From Bacteroidota bacterium (GTDB lineage: Bacteria > Bacteroidota > Bacteroidia > Bacteroidales > B18-G4): a stretch of DNA of 9,134 nucleotides. Both the position numbers and the translations under genes were made by a program. The first letter of the stretch is position 1. Every line of letters begins with the position of its first letter. The stretch covers positions 1-9,134 of the forward strand of contig DAOVZP010000042.1 in assembly GCA_030635045.1 (NCBI GenBank), given 5' to 3'. The notes under the pieces were generated by a model that saw only the letters and a list, made by a program, of their open reading frames with translations, searched no databases and was not told where the DNA came from. Positions 1 through 7,164 of the stretch are shown one piece after another.

Positions 1-1
1 G

Positions 2-1408
2 CTTTATGGCTCATTGTCTTCCAAGGCCGAAAACAATGATGCCCTTGATAATGCAGTACTGGATATGGCAGAGAAGAACAGCAGCTTATGGACACGCATT
101 TCTTCTTTTTCGGTAAAAAACTTCAAACCATTCGACCCGGTTTCAAAGCGGACTGAAGGATTGATAAGTGGGGATGCCGGAGAATTCAAAGTCAGCAAAG
201 GTGCCCCGCAAATGATCCTTGAACTGGCTCACGAAAAGGATACCATCAAAGAGGAAGTGGAAAAGATCGTTGAAGAGGCAGGCTCACATGGATACAGAAC
301 CCTGGGTGTTGCCAGGACCAATGGATCAGGGCAATGGGAATATGTTGGCTTATTGGCACTCAATGACCCTCCGAGAGAAGATTCGGCTGAGACTATCAGG
401 CAGGCCCAGGAAATGGGAGTGAAAGTTGAGATGGTCACCGGCGACCATACAGCCATTGCCATTGAGATCGCACAGCAGGTGAATATTGGCAAACATATTA
501 TCCCGGCCAATGAATTTGTTGACCTTCCTGACAGGAAAGCAAGGACAATGATAGAACAGGCAGACGGGTTCAGCCAGGTTTTCCCTGAACATAAATATGA
601 GATCGTCCAGTTATTACAGGAGGGAGACCATATTGTGGGGATGACCGGTGACGGGGTGAACGATGCACCGGCACTTAAAAAGGCAGATGCAGGTATAGCA
701 GTGGATGGAGCAACCGATGCTGCGAAATCTGCTGCCGACATTGTCCTGACGAAGCCCGGCCTGTCGGTAATTGTAGATGCCATCAAGGAAAGCCGGAGGA
801 TCTTCCAGCGTATGCAGAGCTATGCCATCTACAGGATTTCCGAAACCATCGATGTGCTGTTCTTTACAGTGTTGGCAATACTGTTCTTCGGTGAATACCC
901 TGTTACGGCTGTGATGATAGTGCTGCTGGCGGTTTTTAATGATTTTCCTATTATGACCATTGCTTACGACAAGGTTAAGTATAGCATGAAACCGGAAAAA
1001 TGGAATATGCGAAAGGTTATAAGCATTGCCTCAGTACTTGGCTTTACCAATGTGCTGTTCACATTTGGGATGTTTTACCTTGGCAAACACTACTTCAAAA
1101 TGGATTTTGTTGAGGTACAAACACTTGTCTTCGCTGAGCTCGCCATTGCCGGCAATCTGACAATCTTCCTGTCACGCACCTCAGGCCCGCTCTGGAGCAT
1201 AAGGCCCGGTAACGGCCTGGTATTGTCTACCTTAATTTCGAAGATCATTGTTTCAATGATTTGTGCCTTTGGCTGGATCATTGCACCAATTGGTTGGTAT
1301 ATCTTCTTTGTATGGGGCTATGCCATGATCCAGATGCTCATCACCGACAGGGTGAAACTATTGGCATATAAAGTGTTTGATCATACGGAGATACAGTTTG
1401 CGAAGTAA
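2..1408 (+). CDS. P-type H+-ATPase (plasma-membrane type, IIIA), C-terminal part
   Basis: This is the C-terminal part of a P-type ATPase that would pump protons out across the inner membrane at the cost of ATP. The reading frame is open from the first bases of the window, so the real start, the actuator domain and the phosphorylation loop (DKTGT) lie upstream. Visible in order are the nucleotide-binding region with PFDPVSKRTE and KGAP (codons at 197-208), the hinge motif TGDGVNDAP (644-670), and then about six hydrophobic helices (M5-M10) from roughly 800 to the end. The run SRRIFQRMQSYAIYRISETI and the later MTIAYDKVK are typical of the PMA/AHA family rather than of Ca2+ or heavy-metal pumps. 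The Asp of FND in M6 (941-943) matches the proton-binding Asp684 of plant AHA2 by my ungapped alignment. The position of AHA2 Arg655 in M5 is an Asp here (851-853). The gene converges on the ferritin gene. Family assignment is firm; the transported ion is inferred. Confidence 0.93.
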   Translation, partial: LYGSLSSKAENNDALDNAVLDMAEKNSSLWTRISSFSVKNFKPFDPVSKRTEGLISGDAGEFKVSKGAPQMILELAHEKDTIKEEVEKIVEEAGSHGYRTLGVARTNGSGQWEYVGLLALNDPPREDSAETIRQAQEMGVKVEMVTGDHTAIAIEIAQQVNIGKHIIPANEFVDLPDRKARTMIEQADGFSQVFPEHKYEIVQLLQEGDHIVGMTGDGVNDAPALKKADAGIAVDGATDAAKSAADIVLTKPGLSVIVDAIKESRRIFQRMQSYAIYRISETIDVLFFTVLAILFFGEYPVTAVMIVLLAVFNDFPIMTIAYDKVKYSMKPEKWNMRKVISIASVLGFTNVLFTFGMFYLGKHYFKMDFVEVQTLVFAELAIAGNLTIFLSRTSGPLWSIRPGNGLVLSTLISKIIVSMICAFGWIIAPIGWYIFFVWGYAMIQMLITDRVKLLAYKVFDHTEIQFAK

Positions 1409-1464
1409 CAAGTATCGAGTATCAAGTATCGAGTATCAAGTATCGAGTATCAAGTATCAAGTAT
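1409..1464 (+). repeat. Heptamer tandem array, 8 units of C(A/G)AGTAT
   Basis: Eight gap-free 7-nt units follow immediately on the TAA of the P-type ATPase. The units are CAAGTAT or CGAGTAT, mostly alternating, with two CAAGTAT units together at the end (1451-1464). The hexamer CGAAGT stands on both sides, at 1401-1406 (inside the last codons of the ATPase) and at 1465-1470. The tract fills almost the whole space between two convergent genes, where a terminator would be expected, and I see no hairpin-type terminator there. It has no stop codon in any plus-strand frame. Function is unknown; it may be a slipped-strand microsatellite. Confidence 0.9.
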
Positions 1465-1476
1465 CGAAGTTACTCC

Positions 1477-1995
1477 TTATTCCCCTTCTCCAGCCGCAGC
1501 CTCAATCGCCGCCATACTTGCAAGCTCTTTGTCGATATGAAACAGTCCTCCTTTTTCACCTTCGGTAAGCCTGAACTTATCGATAATAGACCTGGCAAGG
1601 CTTTCTTCTTCGATCTGTTCCGTCACATACCATTGCAGGAAATTCAGGGTGTTGAAGTCTTTTTCTTCCATAGAAATTTCAACCAGCTTGTTGATGAGAG
1701 AGGTCACAAGGAGCTCATGCTCGAGCACCTTTTCAAAAACTTCATGCAGTGAGTTGAATTTTGCGGTAGGTTCTTCCAGGGCCATCAGGCAGGCATGGCC
1801 TCCCCTGTCATTTACATAGCTGAGGAGCTTGAGTGAATGCTCACGTTCTTCGGTGGCATGCATAAATAAAAATGCTGCCGCACCGGCATAACCATTCACC
1901 TCACACCATGAAGCCATAGATAAATATAATCTTGATGATTCCTCTTCGGCTTTGATCTGTTCAATAATGGCTTTCTCGAGTCTTGAGTTTAACAT
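1477..1995 (-). CDS. ftnA: Bacterial non-heme ferritin
   Basis: This gene encodes a ferritin of 172 residues, a usual length for bacterial FtnA. Such proteins form a hollow 24-subunit cytoplasmic shell that oxidises Fe(II) and stores it as a ferric mineral. The ferroxidase residues known from E. coli FtnA are all present at the same numbers: Glu17, Tyr24, Glu50 and His53 (in EEREH), Glu94, Gln127 and Glu130. The C-terminal fifth helix region ends in an Ala/Glu-rich tail. There is no haem-binding Met typical of bacterioferritin that I can place, so ferritin is preferred to Bfr. The ATG start gives a full first helix (SRLEKAIIEQI). The gene reads in the same direction as the ATP synthase operon and lies 68 nt beyond atpG, but a low-complexity tract separates them. 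Whether it is cotranscribed cannot be told from the sequence. It is bracketed on both sides by short repeat tracts. Confidence 0.96.
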   Translation of the reverse strand: MLNSRLEKAIIEQIKAEEESSRLYLSMASWCEVNGYAGAAAFLFMHATEEREHSLKLLSYVNDRGGHACLMALEEPTAKFNSLHEVFEKVLEHELLVTSLINKLVEISMEEKDFNTLNFLQWYVTEQIEEESLARSIIDKFRLTEGEKGGLFHIDKELASMAAIEAAAGEGE

Positions 1996-2013
1996 AGCAG
2001 TAAATTTTTCAGG

Positions 2014-2063
2014 TTCTTATTCTTATTCTTATTCCTTGTTCCTCTGTTCTCTATTCTCTATTC
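2014..2063 (-). repeat. Degenerate purine-rich tandem tract, roughly 7-nt period
   Basis: Read on the minus strand, this tract begins directly after the atpG stop codon TAA. It goes through two GAATAGA units, a GAACAGA, a GGAACAAG and a GAATAAG, and ends in AATAAG hexamers (plus-strand TTCTTA three times at 2014-2031). All bases on that strand are A or G apart from T or C at the fourth position of the unit. It lies between atpG and the ferritin start. No hairpin terminator is visible here. It resembles the array at 1409-1464 in unit length and in starting at a stop codon, but not in sequence. Confidence 0.75.
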
Positions 2064-2942
2064 TTAACTTTTCAGCGCTTCCGCTCCACTTACGATCTCC
2101 AGGATCTCATTCGTGATCGATGCCTGACGGGCCTTGTTATAAGAAAGTTTGAGTTCCTTGAGCATTTCTGTGGCGTTATCGGTAGCCATATGCATGGCGG
2201 TCATCCTGGCACCATGCTCTGAAGCAAAAGAATCAAGTAAAGTTTTGTAGAATTGAATTTTCAGGCTTTTTGGGACGAGCTCACGCACAATATCTTCCTT
2301 GTTAGGTTCAAAGATATAGTCTACCTTAAGTGAAGAATCTTCATCATCCGGTGGAAGGATTGGCAGGAATTGCTCAGTTAACAGTACCTGCATGGCTGCA
2401 TTTTTAAACTGGTTGTAAATAATTTCAATGCGGTCGTATTTTTTTTCTGCAAAATCTTCCATCAGGCCTTCGGCAATGGCAATAGCATTCTCGTAATCCA
2501 GCTTCTCGAAAAGCTCAATATTCTCTTTTACAACCGGAAAGCCATGCCTGTTAAAATGTTCTGCACCTTTCTTGCCAATACAAAAAAGTGAAAGGCCACC
2601 TTGCCCGTGCACATCTTTGTAAGTAGTGTGTATGAGATTTTCTGTCTGCTTGATCACATTTGAATTGAATGCGCCACAAAGCCCGCGGTTTGAAGTAACC
2701 ACCACCAGCAAGACCTTTTTCACTTCCCTTTTATCAGAAAATGCAGCCTCATCAGATTGATCTAACCCTGCACTCAGGCCCTGAAGGAATTCCTGGAGTT
2801 TCTGGGCGTAAGGACGTAATTGCAGGATGGCAGCCATAGATCTCCTAAGCTTGGAGGCAGCAACAAGCTTCATGGCGCTGGTGATCTGTTTGGTAGAATT
2901 AACAGAATCGATCCTGTTTCTTACTTCCTTTAGGTTAGGCAT
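2064..2942 (-). CDS. atpG: F1Fo ATP synthase gamma subunit
   Basis: This is the gamma subunit, the rotating central shaft of F1 that passes torque between the c ring and the catalytic sites. At 292 residues it is of usual length. The N-terminal helix (LKEVRNRIDSVNSTKQITSA, then MKLVAASKLRR) and the C-terminal helix with ITNEILEIVSGAEAL form the coiled-coil shaft. These two ends are the most conserved parts of the family and are intact. The middle contains the Rossmann-like segment (VLLVVVTSNRGLCGAFN). It follows atpA after 23 nt and is the last ATP synthase gene of this operon. In many bacteria atpD and atpC come next, but here a repeat tract and a ferritin gene follow. Confidence 0.98.
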   Translation of the reverse strand: MPNLKEVRNRIDSVNSTKQITSAMKLVAASKLRRSMAAILQLRPYAQKLQEFLQGLSAGLDQSDEAAFSDKREVKKVLLVVVTSNRGLCGAFNSNVIKQTENLIHTTYKDVHGQGGLSLFCIGKKGAEHFNRHGFPVVKENIELFEKLDYENAIAIAEGLMEDFAEKKYDRIEIIYNQFKNAAMQVLLTEQFLPILPPDDEDSSLKVDYIFEPNKEDIVRELVPKSLKIQFYKTLLDSFASEHGARMTAMHMATDNATEMLKELKLSYNKARQASITNEILEIVSGAEALKS

Positions 2943-2965
2943 GGTTTTTCTCTCGTTTATTCCTT

Positions 2966-4549
2966 TTATTCTGAATACCTGTCAGCAATATTCTTTGCAG
3001 CCACATCAAGGATCTTGGTAATGTCGTCGTTAAAAATGCCTTTTTCGAGCTCCTTAAGTGTCTTGCTGTGTTTTTCTTCCATAAAGTGGAGGAATTCTTC
3101 TTCAAAATCCTTAATGCTTTTAACCGGAACATTTCTGAGCAGCCCCGTAGATCCGCAATAAATGATTGCGATCTGTTTTCCCACAGGAACCGGCGAATAT
3201 TGGTCCTGTTTCAGGATCTCAACATTTCGCTTACCTTTTTCGAGTACTGCCATGGTGGCGGCATCCAGGTCGGAGCCGAATTTGGCAAAAGCTTCCAGTT
3301 CGCGGTATTGGGCCTGGTCGAGTTTAAGGGTTCCCGCTACTTTCTTCATGGCCTTCACCTGGGCATTACCACCAACCCTGGATACAGAGATACCCACGTT
3401 AATGGCGGGACGGATCCCTGCATTAAAGAGATTGGATTCGAGGAAGATCTGTCCGTCGGTGATAGATATCACGTTAGTTGGGATATATGCTGATACGTCA
3501 CCGGCCTGTGTTTCGATAATTGGAAGTGCTGTAAGAGATCCCCCGCCCTTGACCTTACCTTTAAGACATTCCGGCAGGTCGTTCATGTTAGCAGCTATGT
3601 CGTCAGAAGAGATAATCCTTGCAGCCCTCTCAAGCAGGCGTGAGTGCAAGTAAAACACATCACCCGGGTAAGCTTCACGTCCGGGAGGCCGCCTGAGCAG
3701 CAATGATACTTCACGATAAGCAACAGCCTGTTTTGAAAGATCAACATAAATTATTAGGGATGCCCTGTCGTTATCTCTTAAATATTCGCCAATGGATGCA
3801 CCGGCAAAAGGCGCATAAAATTGTATCGCCGCCGGATCTGAAGCAGTAGCTGTGATCACCACAGTGTATTTCATGGCTCCATTGTCTTCAAGGGTCTTCA
3901 CAGTATTGGCCACAGAAGAGCCTTTTTGCCCGATCGCAACATAGATACAATATACAGGTTCGCCTTTTTCAAAATTTTCTTTCTGGTTGATAATGGTATC
4001 AATGGCAATGGCACTTTTTCCTGTTTGACGGTCGCCGATGATGAGTTCACGCTGTCCACGGCCGATCGGGATCATGGCATCAATGGCTTTGATACCTGTT
4101 TGCAGGGGCTGGTTAACCGGTTGGCGGTAAATAACACCGGGGGCTTTTCTTTCAAGGGGCATAAGGAAAGACTCTCCTTCGATCGCGCCTTTGCCGTCGA
4201 TGGGTTCGCCAAGGGTATTGATCACCCGGCCGAGCATGCCTTCACTAACATTGATGGATGCTATCTGGCCGGTACGCTTTACACTGTCTCCTTCTTTAAT
4301 ACTTTCCGGTTCTCCAAGCAGCACAACGCCCACATTGTCCTGTTCCAGGTTAAGTACGATCCCTTTCAATCCTGTTTTTTCAAACTCTATCAACTCACCT
4401 GATTCAACATTGTTCATCCCGTAAATACGTGCAATGCCGTCACCTACCTCCAATACGGTACCTACCTCCTCTAATTCTGCTACGTTTTGGTATCCCGATA
4501 ATTCCTTGCGCAGGATGGCGGATACTTCAGCTGGTTTTATTGATGCCAT
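2966..4549 (-). CDS. atpA: F1Fo ATP synthase alpha subunit
   Basis: This is the alpha subunit, which alternates with beta in the F1 hexamer and supplies the arginine finger to the catalytic sites while binding nucleotide at its own non-catalytic sites. It has 527 residues. Visible are the N-terminal beta-barrel (about 25-95), the P-loop GDRQTGKS (172-179), the VDLSKQA strand with Walker B Asp (about 270), and the family signature [14 protein letters not shown], whose Arg391 is the expected arginine finger. Between ERAARI and GGGSLTALP (about 312-335) is a short extra stretch ([20 protein letters not shown]) that, from memory, is common in Bacteroidota alpha subunits and absent from E. coli. 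The gene starts 12 nt after atpH. Nothing suggests loss of function. Confidence 0.99.
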   Translation of the reverse strand: MASIKPAEVSAILRKELSGYQNVAELEEVGTVLEVGDGIARIYGMNNVESGELIEFEKTGLKGIVLNLEQDNVGVVLLGEPESIKEGDSVKRTGQIASINVSEGMLGRVINTLGEPIDGKGAIEGESFLMPLERKAPGVIYRQPVNQPLQTGIKAIDAMIPIGRGQRELIIGDRQTGKSAIAIDTIINQKENFEKGEPVYCIYVAIGQKGSSVANTVKTLEDNGAMKYTVVITATASDPAAIQFYAPFAGASIGEYLRDNDRASLIIYVDLSKQAVAYREVSLLLRRPPGREAYPGDVFYLHSRLLERAARIISSDDIAANMNDLPECLKGKVKGGGSLTALPIIETQAGDVSAYIPTNVISITDGQIFLESNLFNAGIRPAINVGISVSRVGGNAQVKAMKKVAGTLKLDQAQYRELEAFAKFGSDLDAATMAVLEKGKRNVEILKQDQYSPVPVGKQIAIIYCGSTGLLRNVPVKSIKDFEEEFLHFMEEKHSKTLKELEKGIFNDDITKILDVAAKNIADRYSE

Positions 4550-4561
4550 ATATTGTATTTT

Positions 4562-5122
4562 TTAGTATTCCCTTTTAAATAAATTGATCTCTGCCGAACC
4601 CTTTATCAGCTTCTTAAGCTGATAAGCGATGCTGGCGTCGTATTTATAGTCATCATAATTCATTACAAAGCCCCCGACAAGCTCTTCCTTAACTTCCTCA
4701 ACAAGTTCAACTGTACCCTTTGTTTGGTCTTCCAGTAAAGTGATAACCTTCTTGCGGATCTCATCGTTGATGGCGGTAGCACTTGCAAAATAAATTGTAA
4801 AAATGTTCTTGAATTTTTTATATGCGAAAATGAACTCCTCAGCGATCTGGTTGATGAAAATTTCTCTTTTCTTCCTGGTAATGATATTCAGGTATCTCAT
4901 GCTGAGTTCACTGATCTTATCATTGAATATGGCCCTGATCACATTATTCTTCTTCTCAGAACGGATCACAGGGCTCTTTAACAATTGAGTGAAGTCCTTG
5001 TTGGATAAGCAAACCGACATGATAAGCTCCATGTCTGCTTTGGTTTCCTCAACGACATTCATCTCAAGCGCTAACCCGAACAGGGCCTTGGCATACCGTT
5101 TTGCGATCAATGAATTAGGCAT
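4562..5122 (-). CDS. atpH: F1Fo ATP synthase delta subunit (OSCP)
   Basis: The delta subunit caps the F1 head and ties it to the b-subunit stator. I place the start at the ATG ending at 5122, giving 186 residues that begin MPNSLIAKRYAKALF, the usual N-terminus of the family. This leaves 4 nt after the atpF stop. An in-frame ATG at 5149 would add nine residues but would overlap atpF by 23 nt and add nothing conserved. The N-terminal helical bundle carries RYAKALF (residues 9-15). The C-terminal signature is seen in LVGGFVMNYDDYKYDASIAY followed by QLKKL. Sequence identity in this family is low in the middle, so the call rests on the two ends, the length and the position between atpF and atpA. 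Confidence 0.95.
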   Translation of the reverse strand: MPNSLIAKRYAKALFGLALEMNVVEETKADMELIMSVCLSNKDFTQLLKSPVIRSEKKNNVIRAIFNDKISELSMRYLNIITRKKREIFINQIAEEFIFAYKKFKNIFTIYFASATAINDEIRKKVITLLEDQTKGTVELVEEVKEELVGGFVMNYDDYKYDASIAYQLKKLIKGSAEINLFKREY

Positions 5123-5126
5123 ATGC

Positions 5127-5621
5127 TTAATTGAGATTGGCGTTTTCAATCAGATTTTTGAGATAGTCTTCTTGCTTATTGTCAGCTGAAAGCTCTCGTT
5201 CAAGAATTTTTTCAGCCACTTCAATTGAAATGGATGCGATCTGATTCTTCAGGTCTGTCATGGCAGCCATCTTTTCATTCTCGATCCTTTCCTTGGCATT
5301 TTCAACTATGTTGTTGGCCTCTTCGTTTGCTTTCACCCTTGCTTCCTCAATGATTGACTCCTTCACTTTCCGGGCTTCACGCAGGATCACATTACGTTCT
5401 CCCTGGGCCTCTTTCAGCAGTTTTTCATTGCCTGCCTTAAGAGTTTTCATCTCTTCCCTGGCCAGGTTGGCCTGGTTCAGGGCTTCATCGATGGTTTCTT
5501 CCCTGTCGTGGAGCGATTTAAGGATAGGTTTCCATGCATAGCGACGCAGGACAAAGATCAAAATGGCAAAGGATATGGTCATCCATAGGATCAGGCCTAT
5601 TCCGGGGCTAACTATTTCCAT
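5127..5621 (-). CDS. atpF: F1Fo ATP synthase b subunit
   Basis: The b subunit forms the peripheral stalk that holds alpha/beta against rotation. It has 164 residues, normal for the family. One N-terminal membrane helix (about residues 8-27, GLILWMTISFAILIFVLRRY) is followed by the conserved WKPI and then a long, highly charged helix (about 35-150) rich in Glu, Lys and Ala, as expected for a right-handed coiled-coil dimer. There is one b gene only, so a homodimeric stalk is predicted, not a b/b' pair. The start codon is preceded on the minus strand by a run of nine A (plus-strand T at 5627-5635), with no Shine-Dalgarno sequence. The 78-nt gap to atpE contains a hairpin, described separately. 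Confidence 0.98.
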   Translation of the reverse strand: MEIVSPGIGLILWMTISFAILIFVLRRYAWKPILKSLHDREETIDEALNQANLAREEMKTLKAGNEKLLKEAQGERNVILREARKVKESIIEEARVKANEEANNIVENAKERIENEKMAAMTDLKNQIASISIEVAEKILERELSADNKQEDYLKNLIENANLN

Positions 5622-5642
5622 TATTCTTTTTTTTTATTCAGT

Positions 5643-5683
5643 AAAAAGTCCCCTGCATAACAACCAACCGTTGAAATGCAGGG
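5643..5683 (-). terminator. Hairpin plus T run between atpE and atpF (possible attenuator)
   Basis: On the transcribed minus strand an 8-bp perfect inverted repeat, CCCTGCAT and ATGCAGGG (plus-strand positions 5651-5658 and 5676-5683), encloses a 17-nt loop. Three bases after the stem comes a run of five T (5643-5647). The layout is that of a weak intrinsic terminator or an mRNA 3'-end stabiliser. It lies just downstream of atpE, whose product is needed in many more copies than the b, delta, alpha or gamma subunits. The large loop and short T run argue against full termination, and the genes beyond must still be expressed. The structure is seen; its role is inferred. Confidence 0.5.
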
Positions 5684-5699
5684 AACGTTGCCCGGCCTT

Positions 5700-5972
<273 letters not shown>

Positions 5973-5994
5973 TTAGTGGTTATTACAAGGTTCG

Positions 5995-6675
5995 TTAATG
6001 ATGTTCTTCTATTGCCATACCAAAATAAAGGGCAGACAAAAGCGTAAATACATAGGCCTGGATGAATGCAACCAGCAATTCAAGCAAGCTCATGAATACG
6101 GCAAAAGGTATCGAAAATCCTATGCCGATACCCAGGCCCAGGAATGAGTTAATATTTCCAAAGATAAATATCAGGCTGATGAAGCCCAGGATGATGGTAT
6201 GTCCGGCAGTAATGTTTGCAAAAAGACGAACCATCAACACAAAAGGTTTTGTGAATATTCCAACGATCTCCACTATAGGCATTAATGGTATCGGAAATTT
6301 CAACCACCATGGCACCCCAGGTGCATTAACAATATGCTGCCAGTATCCGCGATTGCCGCTGAAGGTGGTGATCAGGAATGTGAATATTGCCATCACCCCG
6401 GTAACGGCTATATTACCGGTTACATTTGCCCCGCCGGGAAAGAATGGGATGAGCCCCATAAGGTTATTAAGGAAGATGAAGAAGAATATTGTGAGCAGGA
6501 AAGGCATATACCTTTCGTATTTTTTTTCGCCGATGGAAGATTTGGCAATATCATCACGCACAAAAATGATAATGGGCTCCAATAAAGACTGCATACCTTT
6601 TGGAGCCTGGCCTTCCCTTTTCCTGTAAGCCCTGGCTATAGATGTAAAAATGAGAATAAGCAGAATGCAGCTCAT
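5995..6675 (-). CDS. atpB: F1Fo ATP synthase a subunit, membrane channel part (downstream of an in-frame stop)
   Basis: This part encodes all the membrane helices of the a subunit, which forms the two half-channels through which protons reach and leave the c ring. From the ATG at 6675 it has 226 residues. Helix 1 begins at once (CILLILIFTSIA), followed by the cytoplasmic PKGMQSLLEPI segment, FLNNLMGLIPF, TGNIAVTG, and the essential channel arginine, Arg150 in VLMVRLFANITAGH (equivalent to E. coli Arg210). The last helix is VAFIQAYVFTLLSALYFGMA. It lies in exactly the same frame as the upstream exported domain (6682-7164), separated by TAA-ATA-TTC. The two are almost certainly halves of one ancestral gene of 5995-7164. 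If it starts here, the product has a nearly complete first helix and every known functional residue. The ATG is inferred as the first usable start after the stop; no Shine-Dalgarno sequence is seen. Confidence 0.9.
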   Translation of the reverse strand: MSCILLILIFTSIARAYRKREGQAPKGMQSLLEPIIIFVRDDIAKSSIGEKKYERYMPFLLTIFFFIFLNNLMGLIPFFPGGANVTGNIAVTGVMAIFTFLITTFSGNRGYWQHIVNAPGVPWWLKFPIPLMPIVEIVGIFTKPFVLMVRLFANITAGHTIILGFISLIFIFGNINSFLGLGIGIGFSIPFAVFMSLLELLVAFIQAYVFTLLSALYFGMAIEEHH

Positions 6676-6681
6676 GAATAT

Positions 6682-6684
6682 TTA
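6682..6684 (-). other. atpB: In-frame TAA interrupting atpB
   Basis: The minus-strand codons around this point read GTT CTG TAA ATA TTC ATG AGC TGC. Both flanks belong to the same reading frame and match a subunits of Bacteroidota without a gap: SITKNVL before it and the first membrane helix after it. So a single sense codon seems to have become TAA, not an insertion or deletion. A change from CAA (Gln) would be the simplest route. TAA also ends atpG, atpF, atpE, the ferritin and the P-type ATPase genes here, so a general reassignment of TAA is excluded. Confidence 0.9.
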
Positions 6685-7164
6685 CAGAACATTCTTGGTA
6701 ATTGACAGGTCGAGAGGAAGCGTAGCTGAGTTTTCTGCGCCTATGATCTCGTCGTCAAACATACCATGCTGCACAGCTCTTAGTATTTTGCCCTTGTTCT
6801 CACCTTCGCCCTCAAGATAAAAGCCATTGTGCTGGTGTCCGTGTGCAAGTTTGTTGGACCAAAAGGCATGGAATTCGCCATCGTGTATCAGTAACACCGG
6901 AAGCGGGATGCTTACATGATGTCCCTTGTATGTCCATAGATGCCATTCATGGGAATCGATCAGGTGTTCGATTATGATTTTTCCTATGTTTTGTTCTTCC
7001 TCGATTACCTCTTCTGCAATTATTTCACTTCTGTCAGGGTCACTTTCGTTATGTTGTGCAAATACCTTTGAAGTGGTCACCACACCAGAAATGATGATCA
7101 TTCCAATGATGATGAAAAGCAGAAACCCGGCCTTAGATTTTTTAAGAAATAAAGGAAAATTCAT
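6682..7164 (-). CDS. atpB: F1Fo ATP synthase a subunit, exported N-terminal domain (ends at in-frame stop)
   Basis: This 160-residue frame is the N-terminal extension that Bacteroidota a subunits carry before the membrane part. It starts with a signal peptide: basic residues (FLKKSKAG), a hydrophobic stretch (about 13-31) and a likely cleavage site after VFA (about residue 36). Then comes an acidic stretch (about 40-58) and a His-rich domain with DSHEWHLWTYKG, HHVSIPLPVLLIHDG and HGHQHNG. It closes with LPLDLSITKNVL, which in family members runs straight into helix 1. Here the next codon is TAA. Known function of this extension is lacking; it should face the periplasm. It is the first gene of the operon, and no atpI-like gene stands upstream. 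If the stop is real, this domain would be made as a separate, soluble exported protein. Confidence 0.88.
   Translation of the reverse strand: MNFPLFLKKSKAGFLLFIIIGMIIISGVVTTSKVFAQHNESDPDRSEIIAEEVIEEEQNIGKIIIEHLIDSHEWHLWTYKGHHVSIPLPVLLIHDGEFHAFWSNKLAHGHQHNGFYLEGEGENKGKILRAVQHGMFDDEIIGAENSATLPLDLSITKNVL

Noticed and set aside
229..786. Minus-strand open frame of 185 codons inside the P-type ATPase
   Set aside because: It is antisense to the strongly conserved hinge and nucleotide-binding region, and its translation is Ser/Pro-rich without any known motif.
1409..1470. CRISPR array
   Set aside because: The units are 7 nt long with no spacers; a CRISPR array needs repeats of about 24-40 nt separated by unique spacers.
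1377..1568. A 63-codon plus-strand frame reading through the heptamer array
   Set aside because: It exists only because the 7-nt units contain no stop codon in any plus-strand frame; the rest overlaps ATPase and ferritin coding sequence.
3068..3493. A plus-strand open frame of 141 codons, and another of 163 codons at 3162-3653, antisense to atpA
   Set aside because: Both lie fully inside the well-conserved atpA gene, and their translations show no recognisable domain. They are shadows of the coding strand.
5995..6684. A frameshift in atpB as the cause of the split
   Set aside because: The two parts are in the same frame and the spacing matches an unbroken family member, so only one codon is altered.
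5995..7164. Use of a genetic code in which TAA is a sense codon, to explain the atpB stop
   Set aside because: TAA ends the ATPase, ferritin, atpG, atpF, atpE and isomerase genes in this window at the normal protein length.
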